DNA from: Phytoactinopolyspora mesophila
GTDB lineage: Bacteria; Actinomycetota; Actinomycetes; Jiangellales; Jiangellaceae
NCBI RefSeq assembly: GCF_010122465.1
Contig: NZ_WLZY01000001.1
Coordinates: 930,001 to 994,000 of the forward strand
Direction of reading: 5' to 3'
DNA: 64,000 nt
Shown here in pieces: positions 34,026 to 43,382 of the stretch. Within the stretch, counting starts at the first letter, position 1; every line of letters begins with the position of its first letter. Position numbers and translations under genes: made by a program. The notes beneath the pieces were generated by a model. It was not told where the DNA came from and searched no databases. It saw nothing but the letters and a program-made list of their open reading frames with translations.

Positions 34026-34838
34026 TCAAATGTTGATCTTCGCCCCGTCATGACCCTTCGAAAGTACGATCCGGTGGGCGCACAGCCTCCACACCCACAC
34101 CTGGGCGGCCACGAGGAACGGGGTGATCACCAGTATGGCCGGCACGAGCCACCCGAGTGTGCCCGCGTCGGCTACGGTCTCGGTCAGGGCGAGGTTCGAT
34201 CCGGCGACGACGGTCAGAGCCGCCATCACTGCCGACGTGACGGCGAAGGTCCGCTGCTCCCCCGATGCGCCGAACCACTGCAACGAGCGCCGTCGCAACT
34301 CACCAGCGCTTCGAAGCGCCACGAACGCCAGTCCGTGTAATGCGAAGACGGTCATCACGGCGACCACCGCGACCACCACAACGGGCTCGGTCACGACGCG
34401 GTCGGTGACGCCCGCCAGAAGCCCAGCGAAGATCCATCCCCAGCTGCCGGCCACGATCCAGCTACCCGCACTGATCACCGCATCGCACCCGGCCCGCCAA
34501 GCGCGAGCTCCGCGGCCGTCCCCATCTACCCGCCCCCGGAACCACACCCCGATGTCCCGGCTCACCCAGCCCGCCAGCAAGGCGACGAACAACGGGAACA
34601 GTCCGCTCAGCAGATCACCTTCGAGCACCGGGAACAACCCGATCAGCACACCGGCAGTCGCGATCAGCCACACCTCGTTGGTGAGAAAGAACGGCACGAT
34701 GGTCGCCACCACGAGCCGCCTCTCTCCACGGTCTCGGCCGAGGATCGGGATCAGCATGCCAGCCCCGATGTCGGCCCCGCCGAGCACGAAGTAGCCGATC
34801 GCGTAGAAAACCAGGATGACGATGGCCAGCGTTTCCAT
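34026..34838 (-). CDS. cydB: Cytochrome bd ubiquinol oxidase subunit II (short form)
   Basis: Structural subunit of the high-affinity terminal oxidase. The start METLAIVILVFYAIGYFVLGGADIGAGML with its GGADIGAG motif is diagnostic. At 270 residues and about seven hydrophobic segments it is shorter than usual (about 330-380), so one or two late helices may be absent or fused. It lies 6 nt behind cydA. No cydDC-type transporter is adjacent. Confidence 0.85.
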   Translation of the reverse strand: METLAIVILVFYAIGYFVLGGADIGAGMLIPILGRDRGERRLVVATIVPFFLTNEVWLIATAGVLIGLFPVLEGDLLSGLFPLFVALLAGWVSRDIGVWFRGRVDGDGRGARAWRAGCDAVISAGSWIVAGSWGWIFAGLLAGVTDRVVTEPVVVVAVVAVMTVFALHGLAFVALRSAGELRRRSLQWFGASGEQRTFAVTSAVMAALTVVAGSNLALTETVADAGTLGWLVPAILVITPFLVAAQVWVWRLCAHRIVLSKGHDGAKINI

Positions 34839-34844
34839 CTGATC

Positions 34845-36134
34845 TCACTTCCCCACGAAGGTCAGGACGGCATCCGACGGCTCTGGCGCTGTTCCGTCCG
34901 TTGCCGGCGAACCGAGCGTCACGGCGCCGGGTCCGCGCCGGGCGTGCCGAGCCATCAGCCAGATGGTCACGAACACCAGAACCCCGAACAGCGTGGTGAA
35001 GGTGAGCAGGGATACCCGCATCGCGCCGTCTGAGATGTCAGAGACGGCGTCCTCGACAGTCAGCATCTCGTAGATCACCCACGGCTGGCGGCCGACTTCC
35101 CGGAAGATCCAGCCGGAGATCATCGCGATGAACGGCAACGGGAGCGATGCCATCAGGACGACGTGCCAGGCCCTGGCCCGCACGATCACCTTCTTCGACA
35201 TCGCCAGCAGCGCACCGAGAATCACCAGCCAGAACATCGCGGCGAAGGCCACCAGCATCAGTGTTCCCCCCGCCCGGGCCAGGCCTGGCGGTTCATAGGT
35301 GCCGGCGCCGAACTGGTCGATCATCGCTGCCTGGATGGCGTCGATCTCCTCGTTGTCGGCGGCGAACACCGCCAGCTTCATCGGCTGGATGTCCTCGAGT
35401 TTGGAGAACTGGATGCCGCCGGAAGCGACGGTGAGGAACAACGCCGGCACTGAGGCGAACACCCCGATCCGCAGCGAACGCCCGAAGAACTCTCGCTCGT
35501 CGGTACGACGCCGCAAGTGGTAGGCGCTGACCCCGGCCAGGAAGAAACCACTGGTCAGTAGCGCACCACCGAGGATGTGCCAGAACGCACCGATCGCGCT
35601 CGGGTTGGTGAGCATCGCCGTGAGGTCGGTGAGCCGCATGCTGCCATCGCCGTCGATCTCGGCGCCGACCGGGTTCTGCATGAAGCCGTTGGCGACCAGG
35701 ATCCAGTAGGCCGACGCGTAGGCGGTCAGGGTGACGACCCAGATCACGCCCAGGTGCAGCCACCGGCTCATCCGGCCCCAGCCGAAGATCCACAGCCCGA
35801 GGAACGTCGATTCGATGAAGAAGGCGACCAAGGTCTCCATCGCCAGGGCCGCGCCGAAGACATTCCCCGCGAAATGGGTCAGACCGCTCCAGCTCATGCC
35901 GAACTGCAGCTCCATCACCAGCCCGGTGACGATGCCCATCGCATAGTTGATCACGTAGAGCTGTCCCCAGAACCGCACCATCCGGGTGTGCACCGGGCTG
36001 TTCGTGATCGTCGCCCGCAGCTGCAAGCAGGCCACGGTCGTCGCGAGCCCGAGGGTCAGCGCCACGAAGAGGAAATGAGCGCCCGCGGTCAGCGCGAATT
36101 GCAGCCGCGCGAGCTCTAGAGTCTCGGGGGTCAT
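34845..36134 (-). CDS. cydA: Cytochrome bd ubiquinol oxidase subunit I
   Basis: Haem-bearing quinol oxidase subunit, 429 residues. The N-terminal LQFALTAGAHFLFVALTLG carries the expected axial His. FWHILGGALLTSGFFLAGVS has a further conserved His, and GWIFREVGRQPWVIYEMLT contains the GRQPW motif at the quinol site. The Q-loop is short, as in many Gram-positive enzymes. Its start overlaps the stop of the MMPL transporter gene by 4 nt, so the three genes are translationally linked. Confidence 0.93.
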   Translation of the reverse strand: MTPETLELARLQFALTAGAHFLFVALTLGLATTVACLQLRATITNSPVHTRMVRFWGQLYVINYAMGIVTGLVMELQFGMSWSGLTHFAGNVFGAALAMETLVAFFIESTFLGLWIFGWGRMSRWLHLGVIWVVTLTAYASAYWILVANGFMQNPVGAEIDGDGSMRLTDLTAMLTNPSAIGAFWHILGGALLTSGFFLAGVSAYHLRRRTDEREFFGRSLRIGVFASVPALFLTVASGGIQFSKLEDIQPMKLAVFAADNEEIDAIQAAMIDQFGAGTYEPPGLARAGGTLMLVAFAAMFWLVILGALLAMSKKVIVRARAWHVVLMASLPLPFIAMISGWIFREVGRQPWVIYEMLTVEDAVSDISDGAMRVSLLTFTTLFGVLVFVTIWLMARHARRGPGAVTLGSPATDGTAPEPSDAVLTFVGK

Positions 36135-38317
36135 GCGACGACAGAGGTGCGGCCGCGGTGCTCAGCGGTCTCTGGCCGCTCCACCGGTATCGTCGGCAGC
36201 AGGCGGTCCAGCCAGCGCGGCAGCCACCAGGCTTTAGCCCCGAGCAGCCGCATCACCGCGGGAACGACGAGGCAGCGCACCACTATGGCGTCGAGGAACA
36301 CAGCCACCGCCAACCCGAGGCCGAACTGTTGCAACATGCGGTCCGGGCTGAGCATGAACGCGCCGAACACCACGATCATGATCGCCGCCGCGGCCGTGAT
36401 CACGCCCCCCGTCCGGGCCAGTCCTTCTCGCATGGCCAGCTCAGCGTCGCCGCTGCGACGCCATACCTCGTGCATCCGCGAGACCAGGAACACCTCGTAG
36501 TCCATGGACAGGCCGAACACGATGGCGAAGATCATGACCGGTACAAAGGCCTCCACCGGCCCGGCCGGCACTCCGAACATGCCTTCACCGAATACGAGAG
36601 TCACCACACCCAGCGCAGCACTGATGACCAGCAGGTTCAGCAGGGCGGCTTTCAGCGGGATCAGTACGGATCGGAACACAGCCATGAGCAGCAACGACGA
36701 CATACCCACGACCACGACCAGGAACAACGGCAGCCGATCACTGACCGCTTCGGAGAAGTCATCCGCCGCGGCCGTGGATCCTCCGACGCGGTATTCGCCT
36801 CCGGTCTGCTCGGCCAGCTCCGGCAGGACGTCGGCGCGTAGATCGGAGACGAGGTCGCTCGTCGCCTCATCCTGCGGCGCGCTGTCCGGGAACACCATCG
36901 CGGTGGCCAGGCCGGTGTCCGGGATTGGTTGCGGCGGCGCGGCGCTGGCCACACCCGGCGTCGCCGCGAGCGTCTCGTGTACGACGCCGGTGTGCTGCTC
37001 CGGCACACCGTCCAAGAGGACGAACAGCGGCCCGTTGACGCCGGGGCCGAACCCCTCGGCCAGCAGGTCGTAGGCTTGGCGGCTGGTCGTCGCCTCAGGA
37101 TCGTTGCCGGCGTCGGCAAAGCCCAGCCGCATGCCGAACATCGGGATGGACAGCGCGGCCAACAGCACCACTGCGATCGCCACCGGCGGCCACGGCCGGC
37201 CCGCCACACCGTCGGCCAGCCGTCGCCAACGGTCCCCCTCGTCACGTTTGGTGCGCTCGGCGTGCCGGATCACCCGGCGCTCGATCCGGCGCCCGAACAG
37301 GGTCAGCAAGGACGGCAGCAGCGTCAGGGACGCCACCATGGTCACCAGGACCGTCAACGCGACCGCCAGGGCAACGCCCTGCAGCGATCCGAGCCCGAGC
37401 GCGAACAGGCCGAGCAGCGCGAATACGACCGTCACACCGGCGAAGATGACGGCGCGGCCCGCCGTGTCGAGCGCCTTGCGGGCAGCTTGCTGCCGGTCTG
37501 CCCCGGCGAGCAGTTCACTGCGGTAGCGAGCGAAGATCAGCAATGCGTAGTCGATACCGACGCCGAGGCCGACGAGCATCATGAGCGGCGGGGTGTAGCT
37601 GGCGATCGTCGTGACATTCGACATCAGCATGATCACCCCGAGGGTGCTGCCGACGGCGAAGATCGCGGTGATCACCGGCAGTGTCGCCGCTAGGAACGAG
37701 CCGAACATGAAGATGAGGATCACCAGCGCGGCCAGGATCCCGGCCCCTTCGGCCGCGCCGCCTTCGGCCTCCTCGGCGCCACGCACGGCATCGCCCCCGA
37801 GCTCGATCCGAAGCCCGTCACCACCGGCGGCGCGCGCCGTGTCGATGATGTCCTCGACAGCGTCTTGTGGAACGTCCGTGGCGCCGGCGTCGAGGGTCAC
37901 TGTGGCGTAGCCGATGGTGCCGTCGTCGGAGACAGCGTGTTCTGCCTCATATGGACTGGTCACGGATGCGACGTGCGGCATCGTGGACACGTCGTCGAGC
38001 ATGGTGGTGACCCGCTCGCGCGTCGCGGCGTCGTCGAGACTGCCGGAGTCCTGGGCGACGATCTGGATCGATGTCCCGGCCTGCGCTGGAGCATGCTCCT
38101 CCAGCGTGTCCATCAGCTCTTGCGACTCCGTGCCCGGCAGAGTGTGGTCGTCGTAGTAGTCGTCACCCACTGTCTGCGCCACAGCGGTGATGCCGACCAG
38201 CACCAGGATCCAAAGCGCCAGGGCCAGCCAGCGGTGTCGCTGCGACCATCCAGCGAGCCGCTGCATGCGGCTCAGCTCAGCCGGACTGTACGGCGTGGTC
38301 GTTGCCACGATCATCAA
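36131..38317 (-). CDS. MMPL-family RND transporter
   Basis: A 728-residue exporter of the MmpL/YdfJ type with two repeats of one helix, a large extracytoplasmic loop and a bundle of helices. Diagnostic segments are VGLGVGIDYALLIFARYRSE and FGLSMDYEVFLVSRMHEVWR, the paired proton-relay helices with the conserved Asp-Tyr. Such proteins export lipids or drugs. Direct coupling to cydAB is unusual and suggests shared control, for example by membrane or respiratory stress (inference). No TetR/MarR regulator is adjacent. Confidence 0.88.
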   Translation of the reverse strand: MMIVATTTPYSPAELSRMQRLAGWSQRHRWLALALWILVLVGITAVAQTVGDDYYDDHTLPGTESQELMDTLEEHAPAQAGTSIQIVAQDSGSLDDAATRERVTTMLDDVSTMPHVASVTSPYEAEHAVSDDGTIGYATVTLDAGATDVPQDAVEDIIDTARAAGGDGLRIELGGDAVRGAEEAEGGAAEGAGILAALVILIFMFGSFLAATLPVITAIFAVGSTLGVIMLMSNVTTIASYTPPLMMLVGLGVGIDYALLIFARYRSELLAGADRQQAARKALDTAGRAVIFAGVTVVFALLGLFALGLGSLQGVALAVALTVLVTMVASLTLLPSLLTLFGRRIERRVIRHAERTKRDEGDRWRRLADGVAGRPWPPVAIAVVLLAALSIPMFGMRLGFADAGNDPEATTSRQAYDLLAEGFGPGVNGPLFVLLDGVPEQHTGVVHETLAATPGVASAAPPQPIPDTGLATAMVFPDSAPQDEATSDLVSDLRADVLPELAEQTGGEYRVGGSTAAADDFSEAVSDRLPLFLVVVVGMSSLLLMAVFRSVLIPLKAALLNLLVISAALGVVTLVFGEGMFGVPAGPVEAFVPVMIFAIVFGLSMDYEVFLVSRMHEVWRRSGDAELAMREGLARTGGVITAAAAIMIVVFGAFMLSPDRMLQQFGLGLAVAVFLDAIVVRCLVVPAVMRLLGAKAWWLPRWLDRLLPTIPVERPETAEHRGRTSVVA

Positions 38318-38533
38318 CCTCCGAAGAACACGTCGGGTGTGCCGGGCACACCACTAGGACGTTGTCCAGCATCGGTTGAAAGTGCTGGTCACCGCGTCGG
38401 CCTGGGGGTGACACCTGCGATACACCCCAGGTTGCGGGCACCCCCACCGCTGTACCCCACAAGTTGTGCCGGCCACCCGGGCCAGTGCACCCGGATCACC
38501 GCTGCACGCGAAAGAACTCGGCTGACCCGCCAG

Positions 38534-38652
38534 AGCGCCCGGGAGATGGAGTCTCTCCATGGCGTGGTGGGCATCAGCGAGGGAGGCCGATGGCGAAGCC
38601 TCTCCCCCGACCGAGTCTGCTGGGCGAGGAGAGACTCCATCTCCCGGGCGCT
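38534..38652. repeat. Palindromic repeat element, copy C (perfect arms)
   Basis: Arms 38534-38558 and 38628-38652 are perfect 25-bp inverse complements. The interior shares CATCAGCGAGGGAGGCCGAT and ACCGAGTCTGCTGGGC with copy A. It sits between the MMPL promoter region and the 3' end of the response regulator gene. Confidence 0.88.
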
Positions 38653-38677
38653 CGGACCAGTGCCCCAGCCGAGTCCC

Positions 38678-39343
38678 CTAGTCCAGCCAACCGGGAGTGA
38701 TCAGGCCCGACTCATATGCTTGGACCACCAGCTGCGCCCGGTCCCGAGCGGCCAACTTCGTCATGATGCGGCTGACGTGTGTCTTGGCGGTGGCCGGGCT
38801 GAGCACGAGCTGCTCAGCGATCTCGTCGTTGGACAACCCGGCGGCCACGAGCACCATGACCTCCCGCTCGCGATCGGTGAGCGCGTTGAGTTGTGGGCTA
38901 GGTTCGGGCTGCGGGGAGCGCCCGGCGATCTCGGAGATGAGCCGTCGGGTCACCGAGGGAGCTATGAGCGCGTCTCCTCGCGCGACAACTCGAACGGCAT
39001 GGATCAGTTCCAGGGGTTCGGTGTCCTTGACCAGGAAGCCGCTGGCACCGGCGCGAAGCGCGGCGTACACGTACTCGTCGAGGTCGAAGGTGGTCAGGAT
39101 GACGACCTTCACCTCCGTGAGATCGCCAGCCGCGGTGATCTCCTTGGTTGCCTCCAGCCCGTCCTTCTCCGGCATCCGGATATCCATGAGAACCACGTCC
39201 GGACGTAGCTCATGGACCTTCTGGAGCGCCTCGACCCCGTTGGATGCCTCGCCGACCACCGCGATGTCGTCTTCGCCGTCGAGGATCGAGCCGAAGCCGG
39301 CGCGGACGAGGCGCTGGTCGTCGGCCAGCACCACCCGGATCAT
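38678..39343 (-). CDS. NarL/LuxR-family response regulator
   Basis: A 221-residue two-component regulator. The receiver domain has RVVLADDQRLVRAGF, the phosphoacceptor in PDVVLMDIRMPEKDG, and the Thr/Lys switch regions VVILTTF and GASGFLVKD. The C-terminal LuxR helix-turn-helix is LTDREREVMVLVAAGLSNDE through TAKTHVSRIMTKL. The ATG at 39343 overlaps the kinase stop (ATGA), favouring it over the upstream in-frame start. Partner of the kinase directly upstream; target unknown. Confidence 0.93.
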   Translation of the reverse strand: MIRVVLADDQRLVRAGFGSILDGEDDIAVVGEASNGVEALQKVHELRPDVVLMDIRMPEKDGLEATKEITAAGDLTEVKVVILTTFDLDEYVYAALRAGASGFLVKDTEPLELIHAVRVVARGDALIAPSVTRRLISEIAGRSPQPEPSPQLNALTDREREVMVLVAAGLSNDEIAEQLVLSPATAKTHVSRIMTKLAARDRAQLVVQAYESGLITPGWLD

Positions 39344-40500
39344 TCTTGCCCCCTGAGCGGGAGCCAAGCCTGCACGACGAACCCGCCTTCGGGTCCTGGC
39401 CCCGCTTCGAGCCGACCGCCGACGGATGCGGCCCGTTCTTTCATCCCGATGACGCCGCTTCCGCCCGGGCGTTCCGGGTCACCGCCACGGCCGTCGTCGA
39501 TGATGTTGAGCTGCACGTCGTCTCCATATCGGATCCGGACGGTGACCGCGCTGGCTCCGGAATGCCGGGTCACGTTCGTCAAGGCTTCCTGCACAATCCG
39601 ATAGCCTGCCAGATCCACGGCGGGCGGGAGTGATTCCGGGGGCTCACCTTCGATATCGGTATCAGTCTCGAAGCCGGCCGACTCGAGCCTCGAGATCAAC
39701 TCAGGCACGTGCGCCAAGCTCGGAGCCGGGGCTGTCGGGACGGCCTCGTCGACCTGTCGTAGCACGCCGAGGGTAGTCCGAAGCTCCTGCAACGCTTCGT
39801 GGCTGCTCTGCTTGATGGTGGTCAAAGCCTCCACGGCCTGGTCGGGATCGCGCGGCATCCGGTGCAGGGCAGCGCTCGCCTGTACGTTGATCAACGAGAT
39901 GGTGTGCCCGAGCACGTCGTGAAGTTCGCGGGCGATCCGCAGCCTCTCCTCGGTGGTGCGCCGGCGCAGTTCCTCTTCGCGGTTCGCCTCCGACTGCCGC
40001 GTGCGTTCGTCGACCTCGCGGAGATAGGCACGCCGGCTGTGGACCGCACCACCGACCGCCATCACGGTGATCAGCCACCCGGCGAAAAAAACGACGCCCA
40101 GGTCACCGAGGTTCTCCTGATCCGTGCTGTATTCGCCGTAGAACGACGCGACGACGGCCACCGCACCGATCAGGATTCCCGACGCCAGCCGCCCGGTGGC
40201 CATCAATGTGTAGATGGCGATCGCGAACGTGAGCACAACAGGCCCGTCGGGATCAGGCATGATGAGGTACGTCGTACTACACACCAGCGTGATGACGGTC
40301 ACCGTCAACGGTGCCGCGCGCCGGAAGTAGACGGCACCACATGCGATGACGAGGATGGCCCAGCCGGCCGCTGAAACGTCACCGAGCTGGTTCGTCACAA
40401 CCGGTGCGCCCAGTACAACCACGGTGACGGCGATGGTCAGCAACGCGTCCATCGGCCGCTGCCGCCTCGGCCATGCTCGAATACGCCCGGTTTCGATCAC
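39340..40500 (-). CDS. Sensor histidine kinase, NarL/DesK type
   Basis: A membrane kinase with about five N-terminal hydrophobic segments, a charged linker (YLREVDERTRQSEANREEEL), the phosphoacceptor helix IARELHDVLGHTISLINVQA and a HATPase domain (VQEALTNVTRHSGASA, GSGVIGMKERAASVGG). The GTG at 40500 (386 residues) has TATGCT 8 nt upstream and no SD, a leaderless arrangement; ATG 40452 is the alternative. It forms a pair with the overlapping response regulator and diverges from an XRE-type regulator gene. Confidence 0.9.
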   Translation of the reverse strand: MIETGRIRAWPRRQRPMDALLTIAVTVVVLGAPVVTNQLGDVSAAGWAILVIACGAVYFRRAAPLTVTVITLVCSTTYLIMPDPDGPVVLTFAIAIYTLMATGRLASGILIGAVAVVASFYGEYSTDQENLGDLGVVFFAGWLITVMAVGGAVHSRRAYLREVDERTRQSEANREEELRRRTTEERLRIARELHDVLGHTISLINVQASAALHRMPRDPDQAVEALTTIKQSSHEALQELRTTLGVLRQVDEAVPTAPAPSLAHVPELISRLESAGFETDTDIEGEPPESLPPAVDLAGYRIVQEALTNVTRHSGASAVTVRIRYGDDVQLNIIDDGRGGDPERPGGSGVIGMKERAASVGGRLEAGPGPEGGFVVQAWLPLRGQE

Positions 40501-40599
40501 GATGCGACAGCATACGCGGTGACGGTCGCTCCAGCACGATGTCAAGATCAAGGTCATGTCCGACACCCCTAGACACAGTGGGACAAACACCACTTAGAT

Positions 40600-42987
40600 G
40601 TGCGAGTGCCGCCGCTCGAGTTCGCCGCCCTCCTCCGGCAGCATCGGTCCACCGCCGGGCTGTCACAGGAAGAGCTAGCGCAACGGGCAGGCTTGAGTGG
40701 AGATGCTGTCGCTGCCCTCGAACGGGGCCGACGACGCGCTCCGCGTCCCCTGACCGTCAGGCTGCTCGCCGATGCGTTGCGCCTGGAAGGCGAGGCCAGA
40801 GCCGCCTTCGTGGAGGCCGCGTGGCAACCGGCGCCCGCCGATCGGCCGACACCGCGGCCGACACCGCTGACGCCGGACGAGTTCATCGGGCGGGCCGCTG
40901 ATCTCGCCGAGTCGATCCGGCTGCTCAACGAGACCGCTACCCGCGTTCTCACGTTGACCGGACCCGGCGGCGTGGGCAAAACCAGAATGGCAACCGAGGT
41001 GGCCGCGGCGATGAGAGCCTCGTTCCCCGACGGTGTGCACTGGGTCTCGCTGAGCCCGTCTTCGAACGAACCGGCCGTGACCGCCGCCATCGCCGCCGCC
41101 TTGGGGCTGAACATCCCCCGCGACAGTGGGCGCCTCGACCTGCTGGCTGAGCATATCGGCGCTCGCCGGATGATGGTCGTGCTCGACAATTGCGAACACG
41201 TGGTCGACGTCGCCGCGACGCTCTGTGTCACCCTGCTCCGGCGCTGTCCGGCGCTGTCGATCCTCGCGACGAGCCGGGAGCTGCTTCGAGTGCCGGGCGA
41301 GGTCATACAACCGGTTCCGCCACTGGCGCGACCACACGCCGCCCGCCTGTTCATCACCCGGGCCGGCAGTCACGGTGTGGACCCGCCGGAGGAGAACCTC
41401 GCCCACATCGATGCCATCTGCGAGCGCCTCGACGGACTTCCCCTCGCGATCGAATTGGCCGCCGCCCGGGTCAGAATCCTCACCATCGAGCAGATCGCCG
41501 ACGAGCTCAGCGCATCCACCCGCATCCTCAGCTCCGGCGTCCGCACCGCGCCGCACCGGCACCAGAGCCTGCACGCGGCGATTGAGTGGAGTCATGACCT
41601 GCTCGATGCAGAGGAACAGCGGTTTTTCGCCGTCCTGTCCGTCTTCTCGGGCGGCTGGACGATGCCGGCGGCCCACGCAGTATGGTCCAGCGTCCGTCCC
41701 GGCGCGTCGTGGGCGCACGCCGTCGACCTCAGCGCGCGCCTGGCCGACAAATCACTCATCATCGTCACCCGTGACGAGGCCACTGCCCGGTACGGCATGT
41801 TCGATGTGATCCACGAGTACGCGGCCGACTGCCTCACGGAGAACGGCCTGCGCAGTCCGGCCGAGCTGGCCCACCTCTCGTACTACGCCCAGCTCGCCGT
41901 CGATGCCGAGCCCGAGCTGAACGAACCGGATCGCTGGATACGCCTTCGCGAGCTGGATGCCGAGTTCGGCAACATGCGCGCCGCCATGCGCCGCGCGCTC
42001 TCCCACCAGCAGCACGAACAGGCGCTGCGGCTGGCCGGGGCGCTGTACCCCTTCGCCTATCTGCGCGGGTACTACAGCACCGGACGCGCGTGGCTGGAGA
42101 CCGCGCTTGCCGCGGCACGCGCGCAGCCCCAGTCGCCGGAACCGGCAATGCTGGCCAAAGCGATGTGTGGCTCCGGCTATCTGGCTTTTCTCCAATGCGA
42201 GTACGACGTCGCCGTTGCCCGTCTGGAGGCCGCGGTCGAGTTGTACCGCCAGCATAGCGACCAGCAAGGCACCGCCGTGAGCCTGCGCTACCTCGGTAGT
42301 GTCGCACGCGAGCGCGGCGCGTATGAACAAGCCGAAGACCTGCACCGGCAGAGTCTCGCCATTTACGCCGAGCACAGTGACGACACCGGCTCGGCCTGGG
42401 CCCGGCACCATCTCGCGTTCGTCTCGTGGCTCCAGGAAAAATGGACGGCGGCACGCGAATACTCCACGGTGGCTCTCGAACACTTCGAGCGGGTCTCGGA
42501 CACCGAGGGCATCGTCGGGTCGCTGGTCAACCTCGGCGCGGTAGCGCTCTACACCGGCGACCTCGACACGGCCGAGACCCGCCTGCGACGCGCCCTGAAT
42601 CAGGCCTGCGAACACGGCTTCCATGAAGGTGTCGCCTGGGCACAGAATCAACTTGGCCTTGTCGCATGGAGCCGTGGACAGCTGGACACCGCGGCGGAAC
42701 TGCTCGACGCGAGCCTGGCCGAGCACCGCGAGCTGGGTGACAGGTGGCGCGCGGCCAGCGTGCTCGAAGCGCTCGCCGCCGTCGCCCACGCACACGGCCA
42801 GACATGGCGCGCGGCGTTTCTGCTCGGCGCCGCGTCCGCCGTGCGCAACCAGATCGGTGCACCGGTGCCGGTGTGCGAACAGCCAGCACACGAGCACACG
42901 ACCCAGGCGGCTCGAGACGCTCTGGGGGAAGACCAGTTCAGCGCGGCCTGGGCCAGCGGCCAGAACACGCCGCTTCACCAGATTTAG
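40600..42987 (+). CDS. XRE helix-turn-helix / NB-ARC-type ATPase / TPR regulator (STAND family)
   Basis: A 795-residue predicted signal-transduction ATPase. Residues ~5-65 are an XRE helix-turn-helix (SQEELAQRAGLSGDAVAALE). A STAND/NB-ARC nucleotide-binding module starts with TLTGPGGVGKTRMATEVA at about 118-135 and continues with MMVVLDNCEHVVDV (Walker B) and ILATSRELLRVPGE. The C-terminal half consists of TPR-like helix pairs. Such proteins are ATP-dependent switches of transcription. GTG starts at 40600 or 40606. It diverges from a two-component pair with about 100 nt between, so cross-control is possible (inference). Effector and targets unknown. Confidence 0.85.
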   Translation: MRVPPLEFAALLRQHRSTAGLSQEELAQRAGLSGDAVAALERGRRRAPRPLTVRLLADALRLEGEARAAFVEAAWQPAPADRPTPRPTPLTPDEFIGRAADLAESIRLLNETATRVLTLTGPGGVGKTRMATEVAAAMRASFPDGVHWVSLSPSSNEPAVTAAIAAALGLNIPRDSGRLDLLAEHIGARRMMVVLDNCEHVVDVAATLCVTLLRRCPALSILATSRELLRVPGEVIQPVPPLARPHAARLFITRAGSHGVDPPEENLAHIDAICERLDGLPLAIELAAARVRILTIEQIADELSASTRILSSGVRTAPHRHQSLHAAIEWSHDLLDAEEQRFFAVLSVFSGGWTMPAAHAVWSSVRPGASWAHAVDLSARLADKSLIIVTRDEATARYGMFDVIHEYAADCLTENGLRSPAELAHLSYYAQLAVDAEPELNEPDRWIRLRELDAEFGNMRAAMRRALSHQQHEQALRLAGALYPFAYLRGYYSTGRAWLETALAAARAQPQSPEPAMLAKAMCGSGYLAFLQCEYDVAVARLEAAVELYRQHSDQQGTAVSLRYLGSVARERGAYEQAEDLHRQSLAIYAEHSDDTGSAWARHHLAFVSWLQEKWTAAREYSTVALEHFERVSDTEGIVGSLVNLGAVALYTGDLDTAETRLRRALNQACEHGFHEGVAWAQNQLGLVAWSRGQLDTAAELLDASLAEHRELGDRWRAASVLEALAAVAHAHGQTWRAAFLLGAASAVRNQIGAPVPVCEQPAHEHTTQAARDALGEDQFSAAWASGQNTPLHQI

Positions 42988-43382
42988 CCCGGCGACTGTC
43001 ATCCGGCTGGATGAGGAATGTTCCACCGGGTCGGTCGCGCCCATGCCCCCCGGACGGGCGTGACCGACCCGGATCAGGTGCTGGATTCAACCGCCAACGG
43101 GGTGGGAACATCCCGCGACAGCGCTTTCGCAGCGCCATTCCCCCCGGTTCCCTAAGGGTGATCGATCTTGGACCGGCATCCCAGCGACAGCACCCTGACA
43201 ATCCCCTGACAAGGGCGTCCAGGGCACGGGGCGACCCCGGTTGCGCAGCCGGGATGCGAGTGCGGTGTCGGTCACCAGCCGGGCCGCCGGCCCGCGCAGA
43301 GGCAACTGGTCCGTGGCCTATCCATGGGCGCCCTCAAGTAGGCCCATGCCCGTCACCCCGTCAGCTGACACATCTACACTTG
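42988..43382. other. Intergenic region without a supported gene
   Basis: Nearly 400 nt between the STAND regulator and the DUF3159 gene. It shows a repeated CCCTGACAA motif near 43194 and 43205 and short GC-rich palindromes. I see no convincing CDS, RNA gene or repeat of the families described elsewhere. Confidence 0.5.

Noticed and set aside
42744-43382. Long open frame joining the STAND regulator end to the DUF3159 gene
   Set aside because: The first part is out of phase with the STAND gene and has no family features; DUF3159 homology begins at ATG 43383.
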